Positions 14,807 through 26,559 are shown, counted from the stretch's first letter. The stretch is 64,000 nt of DNA from Papaver somniferum (GCF_003573695.1 NC_039368.1:6471860-6535859); one strand, 5' to 3'. Program-made: numbers and translations. Notes: a model not told the origin generated them from the letters alone.

Positions 14807-17800
14807 ATTACCATATACAGATCCGATGTTCTGGTCCAAGTGAGGTTAGAGGTGTCAAATATATTCGATTGGATGAAACTTCAACCTATCATCGCTTAAC
14901 TCAGGTTGCAAGGTTACCATATACAGACCCGATGTTCTGGTCCGGGCGAGGTTCGAGGTGTCAAATATATCAGGTTGGATGAAACTGCAACCTATCACTT
15001 AACTCAGGTTGCAAAATTACCATATACAAACCCGATAATCTGGTCCGGGCGAGTTTCGAGAAGTCAAATATATCAGATTGGATGAAACTGCAATATATCA
15101 CTGAACTCAGGTTGCAAGAATACCATATACAGACCCGATATTCTCGTCCGTGCGAGGTTCGAGGTGTCAAATATATCAGATTAAATGAAATTTCAACCTA
15201 TCACTTAACTCGGGTTGCAAGAATACCATATACAGACCCGGTATTCTGGTCTAAGCGAGGTTCGAGAAGTCAAATATATCAGATTGGATGAAACTACAAC
15301 ATATCACTGAACTCAGGTTGCAAGAATACCATATACAGACCCGATGTTCTCGTCCGAGCGAGGTTCGAGGTGTCAAATATATCAGATTGGATGAAACTGC
15401 AACCTATATATATCACTTAACTCAGGTTACAAGATTACCATATACAGATCCGATGTTCTGGTCCAAGCGAGGTTCGAGGTGTCAAATATATTCGATTGGA
15501 TGAAACTACAACCTATCACTTAACTCAGGTTCCAAGATTACCATATACTGATCCGATGTTCTCGTCCGGGCGAGGTTCGAGGTGTCAAATATATCAGATT
15601 GGACGAAACTGCAACCTATCACTGAACTCAGGTTGCAAGATTACCATATACAGACCCGATGTTCTCGTCCGGGCGAGGTTCGAGGTGTGAAATATATATC
15701 ATATTGGATGAAACTGCAACCTATCACTGAACTCAGGTTGCAAGAACACCATAAACATACCCGATGTTCTCGCCCGAGCGAGGTTCGAGATATCAAATAT
15801 ATCAGATTGGATGAAACTACAACCTATCACTTAACTCAGGTTGGAAGATTACCATATAAAGATCCGATGTTCTCGTACGTGCGAGGTTCGAGGTGTCAAA
15901 TATATCAGATTGGACGAAACTGCAACCTATCACTGAACTCAAGTTGCAAGATTACCATATACAGACCCGATGTTCTCGTCCGAGCGAGGTTCGAGGTGTC
16001 AAATATATCAGATTGGATGAAACTGCAACATATCATCACTTAAATTAGGTTGCAAGGTTACCATATACAGACCCGATGTTCTGGTCCGGTCGAGGTTCGA
16101 GGTGTCAAATATATCAGGTTGGATGAAATTGCAACCTATCCCTTAACTCAGGTTGCAAGATTACCATATACAAACCCGATGTTCTGGTCCGGGCGAGGTT
16201 CGAGGTGTCAAATATATCAGATTGGATGAAACTGCAACCTATCACTGAATTCAGGTTGGAAGAACACCATATACATACCTGATGTTCTCGTCCGACTGAG
16301 GTTCGAGGTGTTAACTATATCAGATTGGATGAAACTGCAACCTATATATCACTTAACTCAAGTTGCAAGATTACCATATACAGACCCGATGTTCTGGTCT
16401 GGGCGAGGTTCGAGGTTTCAAATATATCAGATTTGATGAAACTGCAACCTATCACTTAACTCAGGTTGCAATATTACCATATACAAACCCGATGTACGGA
16501 TCCGAGCGAAGTTCGAGGTGTCAAATATATCAGATTGGACGAAACTGTAACCTATCACTGAACTCAGGTTGCAAGATTACCATATACAGACCCGATGTTC
16601 TCGTCCGAGCGAGGTTCGAGGTGTCAAATATATCAGATTGGATGAAACTGCAACCTATATATATCACTTAACTCAGGTTACAAGATTACCATACACGGAT
16701 CCGATGTTCTGGTCCAAGCGAGGTTCGAGGTGTCAAATATATTCGATTGGATGAAACTACAACCTATCACTTAACTCAGGTTCCAAGATTACCATATACT
16801 GACCCGATGTTCTCGTCCGGGCGAGGTTCGAGGTGTCAAATATATCAGATTGGACTAAACTGCAACCTATCACTGAACTTAGGTTGCAAGATTACCATAT
16901 ACAGACTCGATGTTCTCGTCCGGGGGAGGTTCGAGGTGTGAAATATATATCATATTGGATGAAACTGCAACCTATCACTGAACTCAGGTTGCAAGAATAC
17001 CATAAACATACCCGATGTTCTCGCCCGAGCGAGGTTCGAGATATCAAATATATCAGATTGGATGAAACTACAACCTATCACTTAACTCAGGTTGGAAGAT
17101 TACCATATACAGATCCGATGTTCTCGTACGTGCGAGGTTCGAGGTGTCAAATATATCAGATTGGACGAAACTGCAACCTATCACTGAACTCAGGTTGCAA
17201 GATTACCATATACAGACCCGATGTTCTCGTCCGAGCGAGGTTCGAGGTGTCAAATATATCAGATTGGATGAAACTGCAACCTATCACTTAACTCAGGTTA
17301 CAAGATTACCATATATATATATATATATATACATACCCGATGTTCTGGTCCGGACGAGGTCCGAGGTGTCAAATATATAAGATTGGATGAAACTGCAACA
17401 TATCATCACTTAAATTAGGTTGCAAGGTTACCATATACAGACCCGATGTTCTGGTCCGGTCCAGGTTCGAGGTGACAAATATATCAGGTTGGATGAAATT
17501 GCAACCTATCACTTAACTCAGGTTGCAAGATTACCATATACAAACCCGATGTTCTGGTCCGTGCGAGGTTCGAGGTGTCAAATATATCAGATTGGATGAA
17601 ACAGCAACCTATCACTGAATTCAGGTTGGAAGAACACCATATACATACCTGATGTTCTCGTCCGACTGAGGTTCGAGGTGTCAACTATATCAGATTGGAT
17701 GAAACTGCAATTTATATATCACTTAACTCAAGTTGCAAGATTACCATATACAGACCCGATGTTCTGGTCTGGGCGAGGTTCGAGGTTTCAAATATATCAG

Positions 17801-17917
17801 ATTTGATGAAACTGCAACCTATCACTTAACTCAGGTTGCAAGATTACCATATACAAACCCGATGTACGGGTCCGAGCGAAGTTCGAGGTGTCAAATATAT
17901 CAGATTGGACGAAACTG

Positions 17918-18280
17918 AAATTGCAGCAGACTTGGCCTAGCACCAGCAGGAGCACCACAGCAGCACAAGTTCTAGCAACAATAGTGCAGCACCAGCTCCA
18001 CAGCAGCAGCACCACAAGTTCAGAGGCACCACAAGGCACAGAGCAGGACTTCAGGCAGCAGTTCTGGCACCAGCAGCAGTAACACCAGGTTCAAGGAAGA
18101 ACCAGCAACAAAGGTGCAAATGGGCTGCAGTTCACAGCAGTTCACAGCAAGAAATGCAAAAAAAATGCTTATACTAAGATGCAGATGATTACACTAATAT
18201 TCAGATGCTTACAAGAACTACACAGCAGGTATGAGTATGCAAAGAACAGCAAGAAAAACTTCAAAAACACGGCAGCCAAG
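17918..18280 (-). repeat. Truncated second leader of the gypsy family
   Basis: This matches 24,121-24,483, the leader next to the other primer site, with about one difference per 40-50 bases. It is CAG/CTG rich. It stops abruptly at 17,917 in the middle of a satellite monomer, so the left end of the composite was lost by deletion or exchange. Confidence 0.8.
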
Positions 18281-18298
18281 TCCCCGGCAGCGGCGCCA
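18281..18298 (-). other. Second primer-binding site (tRNA-Asp type)
   Basis: The plus strand reads TCCCCGGCAGCGGCGCCA, the sequence of a plant tRNA-Asp 3' end with one change. It lies 5 bases outside the TG end of the LTR at 18,304. Its presence beyond the 3' LTR shows that another element body once continued to the left. Confidence 0.8.
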
Positions 18299-18303
18299 AA
18301 ACT

Positions 18304-20336
18304 TGGTAGGCAATCAAAATGTGACAGAAAATAAGAATAAATGGAAGAGGAAGCCTACAGTGATACCTTCAAGTGCACAGGGTCAGTTGAGCTTTTGTGC
18401 AAGAACATGGTCATTCCAGGGACTTGGGGTGTTATGAAGTTTTCCTAGCTAAGCTATATGCAAGGCAGTGACAAAGAGGGATAGGCCAAGGCAGTGAGCA
18501 AGGCAAAGCAATAAGGCAGAACAGTTAAGAACCAAGGCTGTAAGCCAAGGGCAGGGGGGAGTTTGTGCACTGATTTCAGTGCACAGCAAGCTGTAATTGC
18601 ACAAAAACTAAACAAAGCAGCAGGAAAATTTAACTAAGCAATAGAAAAACAGATTCGGAGTTGCAAGTGACTGTGAAAACAAATTGTGGTTAAGCTAAGG
18701 CTTTGAATCCACCCTTGTGACCTATCCAGATAATGTAATTCTAGGTTGAATTCCTAATGGAACTAAGTGACAGCTAAGGTCAACTTATGATCCTAAGCAT
18801 ACAAATGGAATGGAAAGAGAATTAGCTTGCTCAACTTGTGCTCCTAGCATTGACTGTCTTTGACAGTACAATCAATCACAGCACACAGATGAGCACTAAT
18901 TTCTCCCCATTGCTCAATCAAAACAATGAACTAAGGCTCTAACCTAGCATTCCACTATCATACAGTGCACTGAGGTTTCATCTAAACCTCAGCTGCAACA
19001 ATTTAGCTCATGCTCAACAATAAACAACATTAACATTCATCACATAATGTAATAAGAGCAAATTCAAACAAACACATGACTGAAAATTTACAAAACAAAT
19101 GAACCAACAGTTGAGGAACGGCTAGTCCAGTCCTCTTGGGTGAAGCTCTGCTAATCCAGGCATGCCTTCTATTCGACACCCTTGTGTTCAATTTATACCA
19201 AAAGGGACCTATGAACCCTAAATTAAAAACCCTAATTTTACAGACCTAGGGTTTGATTTTTTTTACCTAATTTGGTTGACAGGTCTTCACCACATCGTCG
19301 ACCCACCATGCTTATCTCTCTGCTCTGATTCTTCTCACGCTCCTCTGCTGTGTCTAGCATGAATTACTCATCAACTCCACACCCTAGGGTTCAGAGGCGT
19401 GAGTGTGGGTTTGATGAAACAATAAAGGCCAGGTGGATGGGTTTTTGCAGATATGGGGGGTGGTTGGTGGCAGTTGGTGTAGGTGGTGGCGATGGCAGTG
19501 CCAGTAGCAGGTGGAGGTGATGGTGGCGGAATGGTGTTGCAGAGAGGAGGTGGGAGAAAATAGAAGAAGAGAAGGAAATGAAAGAGAAGTCGATAGATTT
19601 TTAGGGTATAGGTTAGGTCTTTTCGGTGTGAGGCGGAACAGAAGAATCTGATGATCAGCGTGTGAAAGACGTTGGATACGAAGATGGTTGGTAGATCTAA
19701 CGGTGGTATGAGAGATGAATCACTTCGACCGTTGGATTGTGAAATACAACAAAGTCAACGGTGCTAGATGATGTTAGGTACTGTAGTGTAAAGCGGGAGT
19801 ATCTAATTTTGATGCACAGGCATAGGAGCGACCGTTGGATTCAAATACAATCTAATCTGAAGGCTTGGAATTTAAGCGCTGTGGTGTTTGGCAAGAGACT
19901 TCAGATTTTGATGCTCTATGAATGAGCGACCGTAGGATGATGAGTTGGATCCATATGACGGCTGAGAATGGAGCGGTTTTGGTTATAGAAAATGGGTTTG
20001 GGTGAGGGTTTTGGGCCTTGGTATGCCAAGCCCATATCTTCTTTAAGAACAATTCTTCCTCTCTTCAAGCCCACTTCTAGCCTTTTGGTCTTGTGCACAA
20101 CATTCTTCGCGGCTTCCTTGTGTAATTCCTCCCGGCTTTTCACTACTTTTCTGCTCTTTTCGCTCCGCTATTCATCCAAACTTTATTTATTACCTAAAAA
20201 TGCAAAATTAATTAATAAAAATATTTATTCTTGAAAACAATGAAAATACAGAATATGGGATAAAATGTAGAATTAATGCACAAATGAGTTAAATGCCAAG
20301 AAAAATATAGAAATATGCACTTTTTAGCACTCATCA
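18304..20336 (-). repeat. 3' LTR (minus orientation) of the gypsy element
   Basis: About 2,033 bp, starting TGGTAGGCAATC and ending GCACTCATCA on the plus strand, a TG...CA boundary. It matches 24,508-26,559 throughout, with scattered substitutions and many small indels. It is followed on the minus strand by a second primer site, so it also acts as the 5' LTR of a truncated neighbour. Confidence 0.85.
19191..19198 (-). promoter_or_regulatory. TATA box in left LTR
   Basis: The minus strand reads GGTATAAATTGAACAC here. The same box occurs in the other LTR at 25,409-25,415, about 1.1 kb inside the LTR start, as expected for the U3/R border. Confidence 0.5.
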
Positions 20337-20353
20337 AATACCCCCCAAACCTG
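20337..20353 (-). other. Polypurine tract next to 3' LTR
   Basis: The minus strand reads AGGTTTGGGGGGTATT directly before the LTR start TGATGAGTGC. The core CCCCCAAACCT (plus strand) also occurs at 21,562-21,572 and 21,943-21,953, each time followed by similar bases. Confidence 0.7.
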
Positions 20354-22040
20354 AATTTTACTTGTCCTCAAGTAAAACAAAACTAAGGAAATCCTACCTA
20401 TACCACTGTCGCTGGTCTCTCGAATGCATTTAGCGTATGCACTAAGCCTTTTAAACCACTAAGTGTCCCTAGTGGACGAGTGAAGTCTCGTGAAGGTTTG
20501 CTTAGAACGTACCTACAAAGTTCTAGGTCAAAATATAAGCTCAGATTCCATCAAATGTGACATGTGCAAGTCAGTTTAAGCTCACAGCAAAATGGAGATG
20601 TCAATCTAGCTATCAAAGGCACATCCTAGCACTGATAACAACTAAAGACACGTGATAAGAGTGTAAAGTGTATCTACACATGTTTCTAGAATGACCTGAA
20701 GTTATGACTACTAATCACCAAGAGATAGTTTTTAGGCTAAGAACCGAATTCTAAGCCAAGCTAGCTGTCCGGCTTTACGAGAATTGTGAATGTTCACCCA
20801 ATGAGTTGGTGATATTTCAGTTTACCCGCGTTATACATCGATGGCTGCACCCTCCTTGCTTATTACAAGACTATTTACAACAAAAAGATGACTCTTTACA
20901 TGACTCTTATTTACATTGATTACTCTCTTTTATTTTTGGAACAAGAGAGAACTATTGTCTTTAACATGACAAAACATGGAATAAATAAATACTTGATTTT
21001 TTTTTTTTTTTATATTTTTTTTGATATTTTTTTTTTTTTTTTTTGAAGAAAAACTTTGATCTTTACAACATAGTGACACTTTTGATACATGAACAAAAAG
21101 AAAAACATAATTACATGACTCTTAGCAAGAGGTGGCCCTTATCGAATGCATCCGGTCAAATTCTATGGTTGCTTTTCTTAACGTATCCTCCAACTTCTAT
21201 CCCAGCCAACCAAAGAACAAGCTAGTCAAGTCTCATTCAGTATTCTAAAGTGATTGGCAATCCTAACTTCCTATCAAACACCTTGAAGATCGAGGCTATA
21301 CATGTATTGGTAGATCGTGCGCGTGCAAGTTTCTTATCACTATGTGAATTGTGCTAGAATCAGGGTGCCTAAATATCTAGACTAAGACTCCTAAAAATTA
21401 CATATTTGCACAAGAGTCAACATTTCAAGGTAAATGAGCTCCATTTTTATGTTTTTTTTTTTTTTTTTTCAATTTTTAATTTTTAATTTTCATTTTCATT
21501 TTTTCAAAAAGAGGAGTTCTTGTTTTCAATTATGGCATATTATCAAAGTATCTACTTTTCACCCCCAAACCTAAACTAAACATTGTCCTCAATGTTTCAA
21601 AATATGAACAAAATTATAATACAACATATGAAGAGGATCATGTTGAGTAGAGAAAAAGGAAAGAGAATACCCGATTTCGGCGAAAGCAAGATTAGAACTC
21701 CGTTATTCAGGGCAAAATCCAACATATTCAGCCGAGATCATATTGGATTAGCAAAATATATACAAAAGGAACAAAAGGGTTTTAAGAAATTTTATCTACT
21801 GGATTATATACAAAAAATTCACCATACACAAAATCTAAAGAGTTGAGGATCAACCCAAAAGACAAAGTGTAGACATTTCAACAGCTTCACACAATAATAA
21901 TATGATAGGCATGCAAGTGAAGCTGTGAAACAAAATGAGCTACCCCCAAACCTGGATTTTTCAACAGATAAAATTTTGGATACAAAATCTCGCAGTTTTG
22001 GGGTTCATCATGCACAAGGTCTAATTCGAAATGAACTTTG
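20354..22040 (-). other. Non-coding internal region of the gypsy element
   Basis: No coding frame of note on either strand. It contains long T runs (20,998-21,043 and 21,451-21,470) and two extra copies of the polypurine-like core (21,562 and 21,943). In autonomous relatives pol would occupy this place. Confidence 0.6.
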
Positions 22041-22562
22041 CTAGGGACGGGAACATGCATATCCTAACTGTGGTCCTCGAAAGTATTGTATTTGATGCAA
22101 AATAGTCCAAGGGACTTGAGAGGCACACAGTTCCAGGCCTAGATTAGGTATTCTCATGAAAATTGGTTTGACAATATTACAAACCAAATCTAGGTAGGAT
22201 GCAAGGCTATCAGATTGTGACTTAGGCAAGAAAGTGACATCTAAGTGTCTCACATGCATGAGATCAAGAGTATCAATATTATCAGTCACATCAGCATTAT
22301 CTAAGTCACACTCAAGATGTGTAGCATGCTCATCATCACAAAAAATTTGCACAAGTCCTAATTCAGAATCATGGTTATCCGATATATTCAAATTATCATC
22401 AACAGAAGCAATATATTGTGGCTTAAGTATGGAATCAGACACATCAACTATGTTTTCATGCATAGGATCATTAGTGTCAACAGAAGATTTACCTAAGTCA
22501 TGCTCTTCACAGGATAATTGCACAATATCTAAATCAGTATCAACATCACATGCATATGGAAA
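22041..22562 (-). pseudogene. Acidic frame downstream of gag, retroelement remnant
   Basis: An open frame of about 173 codons on the minus strand, bounded upstream by a TAA at 22,563-22,565 and without an ATG near its start. It is rich in Asp, Asn and Ser. Two segments look like copies of each other: one around VQLSCEEHD and one around VQIFCDDEHA, which suggests an internal duplication. It lies after the gag stop and in place of the protease/reverse transcriptase region, but no enzyme motif is visible. It may be an extra C-terminal part of the gag polyprotein now out of frame. I do not recognise a domain. Confidence 0.45.
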
Positions 22563-22669
22563 TTAGAAGAAATATCATTCATGAAGGTCGGGGCAGAAAA
22601 GCCTATGTATTTGAAACCAAAGGTTCCACAACATTTTCAGCATAGACATGTTCTTCTAACATAACATTA

Positions 22670-23488
22670 TCATTCATCATCATAGTAATATGCATACTTG
22701 TCCCTATTAGCAGTTGTGGTGTTATTAGTCAACTCATGTTCCTCTAGATTAGGTTCATATTCAATATCATACACATGAGAAGGACTAGACATGCTATTTC
22801 CAAAGTTCAATTCATTACCACCTATATCATGTGACAGTGTCTCAGTTTCCCTAATGGATTCCCATTGACGGGTTTTCTCTGCAATCTCAGCTAAAAATTT
22901 CCATGCATCGTCCACAGTTTTATCAAGAAATTCACCATTACACATACACTCAACCATGGCTCGAGATTTAAAGTCTAGTCCCTCATAGAGGATAGCGACA
23001 AGTCTCCACTTCTCAAATCCATGGTGTGGACATTCGCTCAACAAATCATTAAAACGTTCAAAATAGTCAAAAACAGTTTCCTCATCCAATTGGAAAAAAC
23101 AATTGATACTTTGACGAATAGCGATGGTCCTATGATGTGGAAAGAATTTTTTGAAAAATAGATCTGTGAGTTGGTCCCAAGTGTTGATTGATTGTGGTCT
23201 CAAATCGTAAAACCATGTTTTGGCCCTTTCCTTTAGAGAAAATGTAAACAAACGCAATTTCAAAGAGTCTTTGGACATATGATCAGGTTGCATAGTCCGA
23301 CAAATTTGTTCAAACTTTCTTACATGAGTATAGGGGTTCTCAGAATCGAACCCTCGAAATAAAGGAAGTATTTGTATCATGCTTGCATTTATTTTAAAAG
23401 GGTTATTGGTTTGAGGTAAGACAATACATGATAATGGAATTTTTATTGTGGGATACATGTATTCATGGAGAGCACTAGGTTGGCCCAT
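22670..23488 (-). CDS. Ty3/gypsy gag protein (Athila/Tat-like), 272 aa
   Basis: Structural capsid protein of a plant LTR retrotransposon. It would form cytoplasmic particles packaging the element RNA. I chose the ATG at 23,488 (MGQPSALHEYMYPTI...); the frame is open for only five codons more, to an upstream TAG. The conserved Retrotrans_gag region (PF03732 type) covers roughly residues 45-190. Its landmarks are NPYTHVRKFEQICRTM, LRLFTFSLKERAKTWFYDL, TWDQLTDLFFKKFFPHHRT, FQLDEETVFDYFERFNDLL, CPHHGFEKW and LYEGLD. The last 45 residues are acidic, ending YYDDE, with no zinc knuckle (CX2CX4HX4C) seen. The frame is intact, which is unusual for an old element nested in satellite. It sits about 1 kb inside the 5' LTR, as expected for gag. 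Assignment to gag is firm; the exact lineage is inference. Confidence 0.85.
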   Translation of the reverse strand: MGQPSALHEYMYPTIKIPLSCIVLPQTNNPFKINASMIQILPLFRGFDSENPYTHVRKFEQICRTMQPDHMSKDSLKLRLFTFSLKERAKTWFYDLRPQSINTWDQLTDLFFKKFFPHHRTIAIRQSINCFFQLDEETVFDYFERFNDLLSECPHHGFEKWRLVAILYEGLDFKSRAMVECMCNGEFLDKTVDDAWKFLAEIAEKTRQWESIRETETLSHDIGGNELNFGNSMSSPSHVYDIEYEPNLEEHELTNNTTTANRDKYAYYYDDE

Positions 23489-24483
23489 ATTGAAAAGACA
23501 CAAAGCCCACTATTTGGTTTTAAAGGGTTTTCAAAATTTTGGTTTTTTATGGGAAAATTTTTGTTTTTATGGGTTTTGAAAACTTTGGTTTTTATGGGAT
23601 TAAAAATTTGGTTTTCGAAATTAGGAGCAATTTTTTTTTTTTTTTTGGGTTGGGTTTTGAAGCCCAAATTTTAGTTTAAAAGAAACTACAAGCCTAACAA
23701 ACAACTAAATTACAAGCCCAAATAAAGAAAGAAATAAAAATAAAACTAATTATTACAAACCCACAAAAAAGAAAATAAAAATAAAACTAAAATTATTACA
23801 ATCCCAAATAAAGAAAGAAATAAAATTAAAATTAAAAAAATTATTACAAGCCCACAGATTAAAAATGGAAGCCCACAGGTTGGGTTCTCTTAATGGGTTT
23901 AGGCTTACCTTTGAAGCACAGCCGAGCTGCTCAGTTTGGTTGCAAAAGCCCAGTTGGGCTTTGGATCATCCTAAGCTTTGGCTTCAACACTCAAGGCCCA
24001 GTTGGGCTTTGGTCTTTCTTCTCCTTCAGCAGCTTACAGCCCAGTTGGGCTTGGTTCAAATCAGTTCACTTCACAAGCCCAGTTGGGCTTTATCTTACAC
24101 CAGCTGCAGCAGCTTCAGCAGAGATTGCAGCAGACTTGGCATGGCACCAGCAGGAGCACCACAGCAGCACAAGTTCTAGCAACAATAGTGCAGCACCAGC
24201 TCCACAGCAGCAGCACCACAAGTTCAGAGGCACCACAAGGCACAGAGAAGGACTTCAGGCAGCAGTTCTGGCACCAGCAGCAGCAACACCAGGTTCAAGG
24301 AAGAACCAGCAACAAAGGTGCAAATGGGCTGCAGTTCACAGCAGTTCACAGCAAGAAATGCAAAAAAATGCTTATACTAAGATGCAGATGATTACACTAA
24401 TATTCAGATGCTTACAAGAACTACACAGCAGGTATGAGTATGCAAAGAACATCAAGAAAAACTTCAAAAACACGGCAGCCAAG
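23489..24483 (-). other. Leader (5' UTR) of the gypsy element
   Basis: Untranslated stretch between primer site and gag. It holds a CAG-rich part (24,100-24,300), four inverted-repeat motifs AAGCCCAGTTGGGCTT or close (about 23,946, 23,993, 24,036, 24,075), and an A/T-rich set of three or four degenerate repeats of about 60 bp (23,690-23,870) containing TTACAAGCCCA. Plus-strand open frames here are side effects of CAG bias. Confidence 0.65.
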
Positions 24484-24501
24484 TCCCCGGCAGCGGCGCC
24501 A
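24484..24501 (-). other. Primer-binding site (tRNA-Asp type)
   Basis: The plus strand reads TCCCCGGCAGCGGCGCCA. The minus strand therefore begins TGGCGCCGCTGCCGGGGA, complementary to a plant tRNA-Asp 3' end with one mismatch. It lies 6 bases from the LTR edge at 24,508, the normal spacing for a gypsy element. Confidence 0.85.
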
Positions 24502-24507
24502 AAAACT

Positions 24508-26559
24508 TGGTAGGCAATCAAAAGTGTGACAGAAAATAAGAATAAATGGAAGAGGAAGCCTACAGTGATACCTGCAAGTGCACATGGTCAGTTGTAGCTT
24601 GTGTGCAAGAACAGGGTCATTCCACAGGGACTTGGGGTGTTATGAAGTTTTCCTAGCTAAGCTATATGCAAGGCAGTGAGAAAGAGGGATAGGCCAAGGC
24701 AGTGAGCAAGGCAAAGCAATAAGGCAGAACAGTTAAGAACCAAGGCTGTAAGCCAAGGGCAGGGGGGAGTTTGTGCACTGATTTCAGTGCACAACAAGCT
24801 GTAAATTGCACAAAAACTAAACAAAGCAGCAAGGAAAATTTAACTAAGCAATAAGAAAAACAGATTCGGAGTTGCAAGTGACTGTGAAAACAAATTGTGG
24901 GTTAAGCTAAGGCTTTTAATCCACCCTTGTGACCTATCCAGATAATGTAATTCTAGGTTGAATTCCTAATGGAACTAAGTGACAGCTAAGGTCAACTTAT
25001 GATCCTAAGCATACAAATGGAATGGAAAGAGAATTAGCTTGCTCAACTAATGTGCTCCTAGCATTGACTGTCTTTTGAAAGTACAATCAATCACAAGCAC
25101 ACAGATGAGCACTAATTTCTCCCATTGCTCAATCAAAACAATGCACTAAGGCTCTAACCTAGCATTCCACTATCAGACAGTGCACTGAGGTTTCATCTAA
25201 ACCTCAGATGCAACAATTTAGCTCATGCTCAACATATAAACAACATTAACATTCATCACATATGATAATAAGAGCAAATTCAAACAAAACATGACTGAAA
25301 ATTTACAAAAAAAATGAACCAACAGTTGAGGAACTGGCTAGTCCAGTCCTCTTGGGTGAAGCTCTGGCTAATCCAGGCATGCCTTCTATTCGACACCCTT
25401 GTGTTCAATTTATACAAAAAGGGACCTATGAACCCTAAATTAAAAACCCTAATTTTACAGACCTAGGGTTTGATTTTTTTACCTAATTTGGTTGACAGGT
25501 CTTCACCACATCGTCGACCCATGCTTTATCTCTCTGCTCTGATTCTTCTCACGCTCCTGCTGCTGTGTCTAGCATGAATAACTTCATCAACTCCACACCC
25601 TAGGGTTCAGAGGCGTGAGTGTGGGTTTCATGAAACAATAAAGGCTAGGTGGATGGGTTTTTGCAGATATGGGGGGTAGTTGGTGGCAGTTGGTGTAGGT
25701 GGTGGCGATTGCAGTGGCAGTAGCAGGTGGAGGTGATGGTGGCGGAATGGGTGTTGCAGAGAGGAGGTGGAGATAAAGAGAATAAGAAGAAGGAAATGAA
25801 AGAGAAGTCGATAGATTTTAGGGTATATGGTTAGGTCTTTTCGGTGTGAGGCGGAACAGAAGAATCTGATGATCAGCGTGTGAAAGACGTTGGATACGAA
25901 GATGGTTGGTAGATCTAACGGTGGTATGAGAGATGAATCACTTCGATCGTTGGATTGTGAAATACAACAAAGTCAACGGTGCTAGATGATGTTAGGTACT
26001 GTAGTGTAAAGCGGGAGTATCTAATTTTGATGCACAGGCATAGGAGCGACCGTTGGATTCAAATACAATCTAATCTGAAGGCTTGGAATTTTAGCGCTGT
26101 GGTGTTTGGCAGAGACTTCAGATTTTGATGCTCTATGAATGAGCGACCGTAGGATGATGAGTTGGATCCAATCTGACGGCTGAGAATGGAGGCGGTTTTG
26201 GTTATAGAAAATGGGTTTGGGTGAGGGTTTTGGGCCTTGGGTATGCCAAGCCCATATCTTCTTTAAGAACAATTCTTCCTCTTCAAGCCCACTTCTAGCC
26301 TTTTGGTCTTGTGCACAACATTCTTCGCCGCTTCCTTGTGTAAGTCCTCCCGGATTTTCACTACTTTTCTGCTCTTTTCTCTCCGCTATTCATCCAAACT
26401 TTATTTATTACCTAAAAATGCAAAATTAATTAATAAAAATATTTATTCTTGAAAACAATGAAAATACAGAATATGGGATAAAATGTAGAATTAATGCACA
26501 AAAGATGAGTTAAATTCCAAGAAAAATATATAGAAATATGCACTTTTTAGCACTCATCA
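24508..26559 (-). repeat. 5' LTR (minus orientation) of the gypsy element
   Basis: About 2,052 bp with TG...CA ends (TGGTAGGC and CTCATCA on the plus strand). A minus-strand TATA box (GTATAAATTGAACAC) lies at 25,409-25,415. The right end joins satellite directly at 26,560. Confidence 0.88.
25409..25415 (-). promoter_or_regulatory. TATA box in 5' LTR
   Basis: Minus strand TGTATAAATTG. Transcription would start about 30 bp further left and run through the primer site into gag. Confidence 0.5.

Larger units (their letters stand above)
1..17917. repeat. 103-bp satellite array, part A (about 174 monomers)
   Basis: Head-to-tail copies of a 103-bp monomer fill this stretch. Each unit begins near CGATGTTCTSGTCCGRGCGA, continues GGTTCGAGGTGTCAAATAT, then GATTGGATGAAACTGCAACC, a TATCACTTAACTC loop, AGGTTGCAAGATTACCATAT and ACAGACC. 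Units differ by a few percent to perhaps 15 percent. An 8-bp dyad (TGCAACCT / AGGTTGCA, 12 bases apart) is kept in most units. Some units carry an (AT)n expansion at one fixed place (4-28, 3,531-3,550, 8,826-8,848, 17,311-17,330), others a TATTTAAATATATA insertion at the same place (about 7,157, 12,128, 14,388). These markers recur because blocks of monomers were copied, for example 3,053 to 8,351 and 8,351 to 15,582. The unit is 1 more than a multiple of 3, so open frames of 60-168 codons are by-products and start mostly at GTG or TTG; I do not call them genes. The family is not one I can name. Confidence 0.97.
17918..26559 (-). mobile_element. Gag-only Ty3/gypsy retrotransposon plus trailing truncated leader
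   Basis: The element reads on the minus strand: 5' LTR (26,559 to 24,508), tRNA-Asp-type primer site (24,501 to 24,484), leader, gag (23,488 to 22,670), an acidic frame, about 1.7 kb of non-coding sequence, polypurine tract (20,353 to 20,337) and 3' LTR (20,336 to 18,304). Past the 3' LTR a second primer site and about 360 bp of leader follow, cut off at 17,917 where satellite begins. No protease, reverse transcriptase, RNase H or integrase frame is visible, so the element is non-autonomous and would need enzymes from a relative. The gag resembles the Athila/Tat branch. The right edge abuts satellite exactly at ...CTCATCA. No target duplication is found because the left end is truncated, and roughly 40 bp of a monomer is missing across the site. 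Confidence 0.85.

Noticed and set aside
1..17917. CRISPR-like array
   Set aside because: Units are directly adjacent diverged monomers with no unique spacers, and the context is a plant genome.
23893..24513. 206-codon Gln/Ser-rich plus-strand frame
   Set aside because: It is antisense to the retrotransposon leader, results from CAG-rich sequence, and crosses the primer-binding site.
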